Assembly: GCF_964340395.1 (NCBI RefSeq)
Contig: NC_135553.1
Location: 21,500,949 to 21,564,948 of the forward strand
Reading direction: 5' to 3'
DNA length: 64,000 nt
Source of the DNA: Glandiceps talaboti
Taxonomy: Eukaryota; Hemichordata; Enteropneusta; Spengelidae
The position numbers were made by a program, and so were the translations under genes. Of this stretch, positions 26,201-41,200 are shown one piece after another. Within the stretch, counting starts at the first letter, position 1. Each line of letters starts with the position of its first letter. A model generated the notes under the pieces. It did not search any database. It was not told the origin of the DNA and saw nothing but the letters and a program-made list of their open reading frames with translations.

Positions 26201-29200
26201 CCCCCATATACAAAGTAGTACTCAATGAATCATTATCCAAAGTGGGTGTTGAATTTTAATCCAGTCCAGTCTCTGAAGTAGGTTTTTATAGGAATTTATA
26301 AACAGATCAGAAGTAGCTAATCCAGATCAAGTTTCCTTAGATTTAGGTCAGTGTATCTTGTCAATAATTGCAGTGCTGACCTAAATGGCGATCATGGTGG
26401 TGGTTGGTTGGTTCAGGGGTGGTTAAGCGCTGTCCAATGGAATTGCAATGTGATAGGGAACACCCTGATAATCATAGACAATACACAAGTGCAATCGTTT
26501 GCTGTTTTTAGTATCTGCTTGTTTTATTGGCCTGACTTTAGAAGCCTTGGAAAACTGAACCCTAGCTACATTTGTAGCTTGCACTATGTAAGTAGAGCTT
26601 ACTTTCTTGAACATAGATTTTAATATACACTGTAGTAGAATTTGTTTCTCTGGGAAATACTAGTATATGGATATACATGTATGTGTGCTACTGAGCAGAT
26701 TTGATTTCCTCTGTGGGTATGTACGCTAATGTTGAAATATCTTGGCAGCTCTACTACATGTAGGTAAGTTTAAACTCTTTTTAGTAATGTACAGTGTATT
26801 GGATGAAGGATACTGGTACATGTTCATGGACTTGTGTATTTGAACTCTACTAGAGTTACAGCAAAAAATGAAGATGCCCTGGTGTTTCTCTAATGAGACA
26901 CACCCACACAGACAACTTCAAATACAAAAGAAACAATCATAGAGGTGCCGCACACAGCGGGGATGTAGAAACAGACAAGTTACCAAGTTGATTATCAGTT
27001 GTAAAATGAACAAGTGAAGCCTTTAAAGTCATCAAATCCATTATTCGTAAATGTGTAATGTTTTTAGAAGAAGCCAATTTTTACAGCACTGTAAAAGAAC
27101 ACAATGCTATGATTAGGTAAAGGATCCTGCTGTGTGGGATGTGTCTGTTATTGTTAGTCTGTAATGTGCATTGTGTCTACCTTTGTGTTGAAAACATCAT
27201 GTGCCATGAGTGAAACACCAAGGCAACTTCATTTCTCCTGTAGTTCATTTACATGCAGATGAGAATAACATTAGAAGGAGTCACAGTGCCACCATATCAT
27301 CGGAGGTCAAAAGTTTTGTATGATATTAAATTTCAGAAGATATGAAATATGTGAACAATGTTACCATAGGAAAGGTCTGTCCTAAAGCCTGTAAAAATGT
27401 ACTACAGTGAAATAGTCAGTAGAGTGAAGTGTTTGACATGTTCCAAAGGAAAAAGGTCTGCTCTTGAGACGAAGATGATCTCGGCAAACCATAATATCCT
27501 ATATCAGCCCTGATAACAATGGAGTCTTCTTGCAAAAATCTTATCAGTTGAATTATTTGTGTAAAGCACACCATGGCTAAGCTAAATGCCAGTTACAAAT
27601 GTAATTTAAATACCAGAGGTTTAATGTTACATATATGTATCTGACTCAACTTTTGGCACAAGTTTCCAGAGTTCAAGGGTTTAAATTGTCATTTCATTGT
27701 CACTGCATGCTGTGTACACCCATCTCTCATTTCTTAGTCATAATACTTTAATACATGCTGTGTGTATTCATCTCTCCTTTCCTTGCTGTGTAGGGGGATG
27801 TCTATTAATAGTACTACACAATACAGGTTGAATTAAAACAGGGATTAACTTGGTGTGTCTAATCAAATTAGTCATGATGTAATATTACTTTTGTTACTGG
27901 TCATTCCTCTGAAAATCTCGCTGTCATAAAAAAAACAAACAATAAAAACAATATTGACAAACATTTTCTCACATTTTCTCTGGATGATGAATTTGACAAA
28001 TCTTAATGTTGAAGCTTAGAAAAATCACAAGTACACCTGTGTTGCTTTGTATTCAAGTGACTTTAATACATTGAGTCAGGCAGGAAATCACAAGAGTTGT
28101 AATTATGTAATACATTGTGTTGGCTTGCTGACAATAACAATGCATGGGTTATTCACCCTTCGGTTGTTTGCAACAGGTGACTTGCCCATAATGTCAGTCC
28201 ATATTTACTATGGTGAAAAGTGATGGATTATCCAATATCAGTAACAAAGTACCACTTTAGCATTGTATTTATAATGTAGATTGACAGTGGTGATGACAAA
28301 ATGAATGATTGTAGCTGAGGGTGTCCTATAAAAAATAAAGGTGGGTCACCGGTGGTGTTCAAGATCTCATTCTGGTCGAAGCCTGTAAGACTCTGGGCTA
28401 TATGTAGCTAGGGTATGCATCTGCATGTAATGCCTCTGCTTGATTGTTAGACCTGTTGAAGTTGATGTATAGATGGTGCAATTAGGGATGCAGGCAGTCA
28501 TGCCTAAAGGTTGTTTTGCAGAAATTATATAAAGCAGAGTTACCATTCAATACTAGCTATTCTTTGCTCAGGTTTATTGTTCAAAATGTTAATATCTAGC
28601 TCAATTATTATTTTGCCAGTTACCAGTTTTGAGTATAAGGGTTCCATATGTATTTAGCTAATCGTCCAAATGTTTACACACAATACATGTATGAAGTACA
28701 CTCTGAGAACTCCGACTTTCAGTCCCACTCCGTTTTGGTCCCCCCCCCCCCCCCCCCCACCCACATACGGAAACCATGAAACTGCACAGATATTGACTGC
28801 ACACTTTTCATGTACAAAAACAAACATTTGTACAAGATACTACGATATATTCAAGGAGTTACAGGTATACCGAGAGTGTAAACTACAAGTTGTATACACG
28901 GTAAAAACTATACCCACTTCTTGTCTATTCTAGTTTCTATTGTATCTTGTACAAATGTTCATTTTCATTTAAAATAGTTTTCGTATTACCTAGTACATGT
29001 AGCCATTGAAATGGGTTTGGGAAATCTACTTACTTTAAACTGTGGGTAGGAATAAATCTGCGCATGTTTATGGTCATACTAGATTTAAACACGATACACC
29101 AAAACAGACCATAATAAGTTCAGTTTAGTCATTTTCATCAGTTTTCTTGAATTCTTATGGACATTATTAAAATGCATATGGGCATTTAATTTTGACGAAA

Positions 29201-32200
29201 ACTGCAAAGGCAAGAATTGCAATCTCATGGTTTTCTTATGGGCGGAACTATAGCAGAGTATAGTCAAGTGCTATCCTTTGTTGAATTTCAATATCTGTCT
29301 TTACGGATGATACCTTGTTGGCATCTAGACTAAGCAGGGAGGCACAGAAACATTGAAGTTCTTGGAGTGCATATTTCCAATGCTATTGTAACAATGTATA
29401 TATGTATATTCATCATGGAAGCACTAATATTCATACACACGTTCTCTTTTTCCACTTTTACAACAATCAAAAGTGGAAGAAGAGAACTTGTGTATGAATA
29501 TATTCATATATATATTGACATTTGATTCAAAGTTACATCAACTGAACATTGAATGCCTGAGCGTTGTTCAAGATAAAAAGATCATGCATGCATAATTAAT
29601 GATGAATAAAAGAACAAATACATTTTCTGTCTGTGTTTCCCCGACTTTACAATTGTCAGTTATATTTAGCATCATCTAAAACAAGTGTGTTTAACATATT
29701 ACAATACAATACATACCATACAATAGTTGTGTGATGAGCAAAGGTCATTTGCATTTACTTTCTTCACTTGGAGCAGATTATTCCATTCAATGAGAGGTGG
29801 GTCTCGAGGGAACAGATTAGATTTGTGAGTTCTGCTAAATTTGGACGCATAAACTGACATTTGTATAGAGTGGTGAATGAGACCCCTTTGTGATTTCCGG
29901 TGAATATTAGTGAATTGAAAGCAGGGCCTTCAGAGCTGTTTTGGTTGAGTCATCACATTGTGAATTTGAACCGCTGAGAAAGTGTACGAAACACGTGTTG
30001 TGAATGGACAATTCCTGACTGCTGTGAGTGAGTGAGTGAATCACTTTACATGCAGTCTTCTGCAAGATACACATTGTGTTTAGCAAGAGAAGGAGGGGTT
30101 GTACAACACTAATTAATGAATTGAGGCCCAATCTGTTGAACTATAGACTCAGTTTGTAAGAGAAAAAGGACATAGCAGTAAGTGTGGGAATGTGTTAATT
30201 TCATTCAAGCTGCTGAGATTGTGTAGACTTGATTGAGAAGGTACGTCTTTTGATTTCTTATATATATAATAGACTCTCTGCCTCTGTCTACGATGTTAAT
30301 GAAGTTCATCGTATCATGACACTGTGCCAGTGATGCATGCTTATTTATTGGAGAACCATCACATTCCATCAGATTACAGCAACTCTTAACATTGATTTCA
30401 TTCAGCATTGCCAGGGTTCACATATTCAGAGACATGCATGGAAGGGCTTGGTTTGAAAGTGACCCACCTACCGCCGGTACATGTATACTGTGTATACCCA
30501 TCCATCCATGCACACACATGTAATTTACTTGCCCCTTTCTACATATACCTGGTAATTTTCCAATAGTCTTGTTTAATGTCATCATAACACTCAGCCACTG
30601 AATGGGTTTATAGCTTAATCAATAGTTGTTAGAGTGAAAATGAAGGTTAATGAAGACAGGACAGTATACAAACATAGACTTTACACAGTATTGCTTGGAT
30701 GGCAATACAGCCAACAATGTATGGGAACAATGCTGACACTGAAATCAATTGACATACACACAGTTTCTAGTTACATGTCATTACATGACAGCATTTCATT
30801 ACCTACAGTAAAAAGAAAAGAACTTCATTTGCATGGAACTAAGCAAAGTTCAAGTGATAACATGCACGCATTAAAACAAAGTAGTCGGTATCATGTAACC
30901 ATTACATGACAGGTTGTACATTTCATGAATGTTTTGTTTCACAAAGGAAATATTTTACTGTATGGGAATGGAGATGTTTCACTCTGTCATTCAATACCAG
31001 TGGTGTGGTATGGGTTGTAATATACAAATGCCATCTGTCATAGTACTTTTTTGTAGTTATGTCAGTTGTCAAATACTGTCATCTTGCCAAGAATACTTGA
31101 CATAATCTCACTGTTATTAGCTGTCAAACCATGTCTTGACACCGGGCTTGAGGTCCTTATAGTATATACATTTCCATATATACATATAGTTGTGCATGCA
31201 TATATAATATATTGTCTGTTGGCAAGATGAATAAGTCACCCCATAAAAAAAATGTCATTTTGTCCATTTCACAGAGTCATTTAAAGCTCTGTGAATGATT
31301 CATTTTGTTGTAATTGAACAAACGTGACGTCTCAGAGTGTGACTGACTTGCATGTATATTTGGTAATATTATAGTACTCCGAGGTGTTAATTTACACTGA
31401 TATGATCGAGCATGCATACTGAAACTCATGTCCTTGGATTGTATTCCTCTAAAGTCTAAGACAAGACAAGACATGCATGTATAACATATTAAATATTGTA
31501 GGTAACCTGTGTTGGATTTTGGTTTACCTATATACACATGTCGATGTTCGTTGGAAGCAAGGAAAATATAATATAGTGGAAAATTAAAGGGACATAAGCC
31601 AAATATGAATTTTTTAAAAAATGATTATATTTCTAATGTTCCTTCCTGAAATAGATTAAATCATCACTACTAAATGAAGGCAACCTTGATAAATGGTTTG
31701 ATGACATTATTTTGGGGTAGACCCAAAAAATCCCATTGATGTCAAGTTTATAGAGAAAATGCTCAGACACAAACTTGTCAACACTATATAGAGATTTTAC
31801 ACCCATTCCAAGGCGCAGATCTATATAAATATGATGAGGTTCATATATTTGGTACGATTTATAATGATAACAATAGCGTTTAAGGTAGGCCCAAGAAGTA
31901 CCTCTAATAGAAAAATTATGTATTCAATTAGTTAGTTCTGTACTTTATTGAGCACTTTTAAAAACTAATCCAACCAAATACAACCAAATGCAATGGAAAC
32001 TGAAATTAAGGAGATTTTAAATAAGAAATTGAATTAATTTCAATCAAAATTGAAATCAGTTTTAATCATAAATTGAACCAAATCCAACTGAATGCATTGG
32101 AAATTGAAATGAAGGGGGTTTTAAATAAGAAATTGAATCAATTTCTGTCAAAATTGAAATCAGTTTTAATCAGAATCAAATCAAATTTAATCACTTAATT

Positions 32201-35200
32201 CTCAGGTCTTACATGTGGATTCAACTTTTGATAGATTTGATTTTGAATGCAATGAGTTCATACATTGTACCCGCTCCTAATATTTCTCATGGATGATTTA
32301 GCTTTTTACATTCAATATTCATTTAGCTTTTTACATTCAATATTTAGTCAACTTAGTGTGTGCCTAACTTATAAAAATAGTTGATATGAGAGAAATGTCA
32401 TGATCCCTAGTTATTTGATATTTAGTATGTGTAATAAGACCTGTATGCAATGAAAGATGGTGTGGCTAATGAAATACAAAGACAGCCAATTGTAAGTATA
32501 GACTCAGCCTTATTTCAATCTACCCAATGGAATTTAAAATATAATATCATAATCATATTTTTTTGGGTGTGTATAGAATGGTTTCTGAGGAATCCCACAG
32601 ATAATGTGTGCTTACAAGTCTTTGCTAAAAGCATCAGACACAAACACAGCAGTATTAGAATATTAGAGTGCCCCCCCCCCCCATCAAAAAGAAAAGAACC
32701 TTCATATGTAATGTGTTTATACGTGCATCCCACATTTTCACACAATCAAAAATTGTTGGTACATGTACATGTATTATTATCTGTTAATGAATAAATAGCC
32801 TCTCAAACACAACTATGTGTGTATGCAACTACCAATATGTCTATGCTAACTGCTAGCAATAAACTTGAATGTACCATGCCATACCATCTTTTAGAACACT
32901 CGACAAATTCTGCAAACCAGCCTGTGATATTTTTGACAGAAAGATGACATATAACCTGGATGACTACATCATCATGTATGTCAACTATGTTTCATGTTCA
33001 TTCATGTTAGTTGTTATGTAGCAGAGGCAAAGGTGATTTGATACTTCTGTTGTACCCACCTGAATTGATTCAAAACTTATTCAAAGTGAATCTCGTCAGT
33101 TCATAACTAGTTTCTATCCCTCATGAAAAAAAACTGAGCAATAGCTTTGAATCGATTCAGTTTTGAACCGATTCAACTAAATTGGTTCAAAATTGGTTTT
33201 AGCATGTGGGGATATGAAAACCAACCTTACATGTAATTCTAAATTTCAAGCGAGAACAGAACCATACTCTGGTTTTGTTTTGTTTTTTATGAATAATTGC
33301 TAGTAAAATGGGTATATCTGTAAATATGTGATTTTGAGTTCAACTACATGTAATGGCTGGGTTTAACATCATATGAATTTTGAATTGTACATTGCATGCA
33401 TTGTAGTTTGTGTTGTGGGTTATGTTGGGCAAGTTTTACCAGATTTCACTGTGTTTCTGAACATTGATAATTGAAACACTGGATTTAATTGAAGTATACT
33501 CCATCATTTTCAGTGTAGCCTAGCAACTAGACATACAAATGTATCTGGCTTGAAATTGTCGTTCACCAGAACACATACATGTATACTATAAATTAGCCAG
33601 TATGTTGAGTCAGATTGGCAAGCCTCTGAACTGCATGTATTAATAATTAATTAAAACACCACTAAAAATTGTGTTAAAGTTGATTATTAAGTAATCCTAA
33701 AACATAAATTCTTAGCGATAGCACATCTTGAAAACATTGTAGGAAACATTGAAGAAAGACATTCACACATCAGAAGATTAGATATTTTATTATGTTGGTG
33801 GTCTGTGTATAGTATCCCGTAGGGTTTCATCAGATTTCGCCGACTGCAGTCTAAATACTCAACAGAAGGTAGTGAAATTTACTTGTAATAACACCCTCTA
33901 GTATCACGAAAGTAACAATCCTGGCAAAGACTCATGATATGGTACAATGTAATATCTGTCTTACGCCAACTTTTAACAGTTAATTTCACAAACGTTATCG
34001 CTTCAGAGTCAGTTTATATAGTCTTGAGTCCGCTTAAGTGGCTTCAAATGGGCTACACCAGGATGATTGATTAATTAGAAAGCGGAAATAAATGACATAA
34101 CTTCTAAAATAAACACCAGATCTTCTCAGCTAATCGGCCCAGTAAGTTGCAATTGAAGCTAATTAAAAATACCAGTAACGATCACAGTCAGATTATAGCC
34201 TCTGACCCGATGACCTTTCAGTGTTTTTAGTGGATGGCTGCATGCTATTTAGATTTGAACAAGAAACATAAAAACAGCGAAATGTTTAGGATAAAAAAGC
34301 CGACTAGCTGATTAGCACTAGACTAGTGTTATAACTTATAGACTTCCTGAGACATTATTTACCCAGCCAATTGACAGGATAGATTTGTACTCCACATTGT
34401 ACATTCCTGGGCAAACATTGCTGATAGAAAGCAAATAAATACCAAGTGTAAGGAAAGTGGTTTCAGGTTGACATAATATTCTAGACTATTTTATCAGTCA
34501 TCTTGCAATGTTACAGGGGTTGGAAGACCTGTCAAGTTAACATGACCTGGTTTCGTACTGTGTATATGTATATGCTGTCAACCATTGAGACAGTAAGAGG
34601 CATACATGAATTCAATAGTGCCACTTGTTCAAAAGTATGTGTAACTTGTCTTGTAATATCTACATTTGTGAGAACAATTTTAATGACTTGCAGTGTAATG
34701 TGAGGTCTGCTTTCATGTCTGTCTGTCTTGCCATGTGGCCATCTCTAAGAAAATATAATAAACTAATATTATGATAATTAAAATATATCAAAGGCACTCA
34801 TATGAATCAAGACTTTGCTGCACATGTTCATGAAAAGAATAGGGGAAACAGTATGTAATTCTGTACTCGGTACACTTTACACAATAATAAGTAGTGCTCA
34901 ACCAGTTGAGGGTTTCCATGACGATTTGAGTACACATTCTGAGAATGCAGGACACTTTGTATATTGTTTCATATATATGGACATGAGAGTATACGCATGT
35001 CAACCATAATGCTGTATTATATTAGTCTAGGAATAGATTTAAAGGGGCACAGTTGTGGAATCATGGTCACTTGGATTTAATAGAAATATTCCTAGAGTAT
35101 ATTAGTCCAACTACAATGTACACAGTACTAAAACATGTTAAAATGTCTATTTACAAATTCAGCAACTGGTTACAGCTCACACCTGCTTTGCTGATATAAA

Positions 35201-38200
35201 TTATTATATGATAGAACATAATTTTTTGGATAGTACCAAATTTAAACAAACAAACAAACAAACAAACATCAGTTCGGTTTCCAAGAATCTCTGGACATAC
35301 ATTGTATACTAAAATACATCTATCATGTTGTCTTTTGCATATTGAATTTTGCACAATAAATATTTTGAAGCTGAAAAAAGGGCCTTAGTTACAGAGTCTA
35401 CCATTTCTAAGAGTTAGGCTAAGCTCCCCCTCAGGTTCCTTGGCATACATTTTTTGTATGTTTGGATTTTCTATGGAACTTTATTGGTATGCTTATAGGT
35501 AGTAAGAAGCTCACTAATCCTAGAAGTTCTATTTTAGCTTCATTGATCATAAGGCCTGACAGTACATACAAATATACTTCAATTCAGTATTTTCCTTTGA
35601 CAAAGTTTTGGTGAGAGTGTCATCACTCAAAGACCAGTAACACCTTACCTGTTGGAGAGTCGAGTCTAGTGGCTGTTTTGGTGCCATTTTTTTTTCGCAG
35701 AGAATGGAGTGATTTTCATTGAATCAAGAGGGTGCTTGGAAATGACAAATTAGAGAGTCTTGCTTGAGGGGAAACATTGTGTTGTGCAGCCTAGGAAAAC
35801 CACTCTACACGTATACAGTACTAAATAGCCTAATACTGGTATAACCCAACCGCTTGTAGGATTTCCTAAATATTTCCACCTTTGCTGAAAATACATATGA
35901 ACCATGTAGAGAATGTCATGCTTTTAACTGACCACATCCCTGGACGTGTACACATGTAATGGAATCAAGGTGTTTAGGATTACTAATTTCCTTTCTACCC
36001 TACATACATGTATATGTTTCTATTTGACTGGAATCCAAACAGTGTGGCCTTCACCTTAAATGACCTGGTGTTCTTTTTCTTTCCTATTGTACATTGCAGC
36101 ATTAAGTGCTGTGTTTTTGGAAGCCGATATACAAAACAAAGGTGTTATAGACGTCCGACTAGTGCCACAGCTTATTAAGAAGTTACTGGGGCGACGACCG
36201 CATGGACTGGATTTTGAAAGTGTGAGACTGAAATCTGAAGCCAAATCTACTAAAGGTAACATATTCTGTACTTAGTATCAACAGTTGTTACATGTACATG
36301 GCGCTAGTTTGTTTTGTGCAGTAAGCAGGTAAAATTTACCCAGCGTGAAGTACTTTATAACTGTGCTTTAGCCACCCCCACCCTCCCTTACCCAAATCAT
36401 GATTATAAGGTATAGTAATTATGATTCCAGGATAGTCACCCCCACCCTCACCCCAATCATGTTTACTATTGTTGCATGATAGCCACCTTACTCCCACCCC
36501 AATCATGTTTAGTTACCAGATAGTCACCCCCACCCTCACCCCAATCATGTTTACTATTGTTGCATGATAGCCACCTTACTCCCACCCCAATCATGTAGTT
36601 ATTGGATAGTCACCCCCACCCTCACCCCAATCATGTTTACTATTGTTGCATGATAGCCACCGTACTTCTACTCCAATCACATAGTTACCGGATAGTCACC
36701 CCCACCCTCACCTCAATCATGTTTACTATTGTTGCAGGATTTTACAAATCTTTATGAAAATACTATCATTAGTGATTACAATTTACTCTGAATCATAAAC
36801 ATGACAAAATTCTTGGTGTTATATTATATGACTAGTATAAATGTAAAATATTTGAGATGCAAGTGATACATTAAACAACAAGATATTTTATAATAGGTGA
36901 GAAATATTTGTTTTAATTTGTAGCATACATGTACCAAGCATAAATTCTATTTGTAGGTTTTACTAAAAGGTGTATTTATTGGGCCAGGTATATTGCTAGG
37001 AATCATTGCATCATAGACCAAATTAACACTAACTCAAATTAACTCAGTACTTCACAAACGAAAAGTGTCTTCTTGTTAATTTTTATTGAAAAAAACTATT
37101 GATTTTCAGAGAAAAAAAAAAAGGATATTGCATGTATGTAGATACTCATATTATCCTATACTATAGCAATAGTATGCATTATGTTAAAATGGAGATTTAT
37201 ATAAATCCATGTTGGGATTCAGAAGATTTAATATGATTGGTTTAGTTTGTGTGTGAATCAGTTTGATGTCGTTAGTGGTGTGATATACATGTATATATCA
37301 CATGATTCTAGTCAAGTGATCCACCTTGTCTTTGATCACCAGACAGTAGAGTTATTAGAGATGTGGATGGGAAAGGTGATATCCACTGGTAGGTTTAAGC
37401 ATTTGGTCTGTTTTCCCATGTTTCATGCGAGGTGTACTGAGATACATGTATCTTAATTAATTTTGATTCCAATAACAACTTGAATGAAATAACTTTTGTT
37501 CAACATACAGTTCTCTCCAGTATCACATGGCCTTGTGTAGATCCTATTGCATACATATCACGTGACATTAGTGCTGTTTTCCACATGGAGATTGAACACT
37601 ATTCTCAGACATGAATTAGGACAGATATTCAGGTAGTGTAACAGATGCATTTAGCTCTGTTTGCATAGACAGGGGTGCTGAACTCTACTCTCTGAGGTAC
37701 GAGTTAGTATCACATCTACACATGGTCCTATTTTACACAATACTCACTAATCGCAGGTATGACTTACAAGTTACATGTAGGAACTTAGTGTTACTTTGGC
37801 TGTTTTCAGTAATCTAGTATGAGAGTTTGACATTTTCATGTCAGTATAAACACAAACATGTTTTGACACACAGCCTTGAAACTGCCTTGACTAATGACAT
37901 TTATGAGCCCTCTCCCAAAACTGTCCTTAACTTGTTTAACATATGTGTATGAGCAGACGTGTCTCTATGGCATTTTACCATGTACTACCCATCCTACATG
38001 TAAACACAAGACCTTGCCTTACCTGGAGTAGGAGTGCCTAGGGTAGGCGGCCTACGTGTAAATGGAACTATTGTGATGGTTAAAAATAACATAAACAAAT
38101 CATTATGGTGAAAGTGCGTGATATTGTTCACCTATATCCTGTAATTATTAAAATCAATGTATAAATGTTCAGGACTATTTTGATAAGCTTCAAGATATTT

Positions 38201-41200
38201 TTGGTGTAGGAAACTCTGGGGTATACAGAGAAGGCCCTGAATGAGTTCGACCCTGCCATTGGCAAAATACATTTCAAGTGGTAGTGTTATACTTGGCCCA
38301 AGATTTAAGATATAGACAAAACAATGCCATTGGCAAAATGCATTGAAACTTTAAAAGTGTTACATGGCCCAAGACTTAAAGCTGTCGACAAAACTTTAAT
38401 TTGTTGCCGAACTATTTCTAATGAAAATACTGTCACATTAATATTATGAATCACCAGAACATACCAGCCTTTAGCAATGTTATATTTAACAGGTTGTAAA
38501 AGCATTATACATCGCCACAACTGTTTCTTTAAAGAAAGCCTGACAGAATTCATAGTCAGAGTGTATGTCATCCACGTCACAACTCATTTGTGCAAGCAGT
38601 TAGTAGTGTTTGTGGTTGTTGTTTTATTCAAAACCATGCAAATGTATCTCAAAAGTCATCCTTCCAGTGAGAGTTTGTTTGTACATCATGAAAGTCATGT
38701 GTTCAACAAGTGGCTATTGATAGTAGAAACTGATGACGGCATATGTAATTCCTCAGACATAGAAAGTCGTTTTGCAAAAAGCTAGTTGCTATAAGTTACC
38801 ATGGTCAGTATGTTTGTCCCTATCATAATAACGAAACCGGTTTGTTACATGTATTGATGTAATGTCACAATGATCATCATCATCCTGATTGTCTATCACT
38901 GTCACTGTCAGTCTTCTGTTAATGTCATGGGGCGATTGATCAAGCAACTCGAGACGCAACTTGCAACAAATTGCAGACAAACCATCATGTCGGTATCTTT
39001 GCAACACACCTAGAGACATCGCAAGGCCCTGTGCTTATGTTTGTACACAAGGCAAATCGTGGCATGAGATGAATTGCTTAGTGCATTGCTCATCAAGTTG
39101 CCTTGTGTAACTCGGCCTTAAGAAATAAACAGTGTATGTCAGTGTTCCATGTTATTCCCAATCCTAATTGTGACTTTGACACACACAAAGTGAAAACAAC
39201 TACTACTGTTCTCCCAAACAAAGGTACCAGTTTGTAAAATCCGAAAACAACTACTACCTTCTCCCAAACAAAGGTTATATACCAGTTTGTAAAATCCGAA
39301 AACAACTACTACCCTTCTCCCAAACAAAGGTACCAGTTTGTAAAATCATTGGTCCCCAGGGATCATATGGCAATGCAATGCAACATGATTCCACATAGTA
39401 ATGGGATAGCTTGTGGTGGTGTATCAATCATATGTTGGAGCTGACTTTTCTGAAGAGAAAAACAGCTATACAAGTCAAGAGTTGAACTTTCAAACAACAT
39501 GATCATTGATGTGAATTCATTGTGACTTCTTTAGTTGAAAGGCAATTTGTCATTCTGTTTTCTCACTGAATACCAATCAATGCAATGCTGCCTTGCCTTG
39601 TGGTACTTCCATACATATGTTGTGTGTATACCACTGCCCAAAGTTGCCAGGCTTATAACATACTACATGTACAACTATGTCAAATGACATCATCATCACA
39701 TGTAAGAGGTCACAGTGATGGTTTTAATTTGTTTTATTGTTTATGTGGCATCACTCTCATTGATACTGGTACTTAACCTTGCATGGGGGGGGGGGGGGGG
39801 GGGGTTGGAAAGAAAAGAAGACAGCAGTACATGCTATTGATAAGAGTCTGAAGAACAGAAAGAACAAAGAATGACATACACTCACTATACTCTTAAGTTG
39901 TGATCATATTAATTGAAGAGTATATGCATGCACATGTATATAAAGGATGTTTTAAGCCATTACTCAGAGTTTCACACCGAGACAGTGAGAGCATCATCAG
40001 GCTATAAATTGAGATTGTCAAGGTCGATAAGTAAATGTTTGTGTATTCATTGCCTAACAAGATGATCAGACTAAATTATTCCTTACAGAGGTTTACTTCT
40101 ATAGTTGGCAAGGAAATATTTATTTTCGTGGCAGCATTTTGGGACTAATTCTGATTTTTTGTTCAGTAGCATGTTCTTTTCAGCATTGAAATATACATAC
40201 ATACATACATACATACATACATACATACATACATACATACATACATACACACATACCTACATACCTACCTACCTACCTACACACCCACCTACCCACCTAC
40301 CCACCTATATATACACACATATACATGTACATGTATACTCTATTAAGGTCTAATTTGTACTGTTTATTGTCATAAATAGTATTACACTTACAGTAAGGAC
40401 AGTCACTGGTATAACAGACAAGTGACAAATATATTGACAATTTTGATATTGCAAGTATGAATGAAATGTAAGTATACATAGTTAAGTAGTAGTAGTGGAC
40501 TGATGGTAATGTAATGTATGTAGACTCAGATGTAACTATTTTAGTGAGTGAGTGTATTCTCTCACTGATAATCTAATCTGGTAATGTTAGCCAGCCAATT
40601 AGACAATTATCCTGTTCCCTCATGGAATTTTGAATCAGTTCCAAATCAAATTGACGTTGAATAATCTCCTACCCTCACATGCACTGAATCTAGTTGTAAC
40701 CGATTCAACTATTTACAAATTACAGTAATCGATTCAAAATAAATCATTCCGTTCAAAACCGACAAATGCAAATTTAAAAGTGAATGATTCAAATCCATTG
40801 CTTTGTTTTCTCATTGGGACAGAAACTTGTCTTAAAACTGATATACAGTAACTGACTTGATTCAGTGTGAATCTGTCTCAAATCGATTCAAGTGGGAACA
40901 GGGTTATTATTTTCATGGCAAAACTAAAGAAATCCAGCAATTGTACAAAAACAAATGCTTCCTGAAAGACAAACAGAAATTTTTCGGAAAATAAAGAATG
41001 CAAATAGCAAAGTTAGATTGAGTTACAGTACTATACCTACATGTCTTTTAGCAAAGAGTGCTAGGAGATACCATTGTTACTGTAAAGTTGTCATTTTCAA
41101 TAAACGTATGTTTATAAGTCTAGGCACAGGGTGCTCAGGCTCATTTAGTTCTGTTTACAAATATAAACAAAACAAAATAAATATACAAGTAAACAAACAA

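Larger units (their letters stand above)
14923..36099 (+). other. Septin intron 2 (21 kb)
   Basis: A long AT-rich intron. It holds a Harbinger-type MITE (22275-22704), a near-perfect hairpin (29427-29501), a diverged tandem duplication (31975-32190), short microsatellites and several G or C runs. Scattered open frames of 60-115 codons lack splice-consistent or recognisable protein content. I see no nested gene. Confidence 0.7.
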
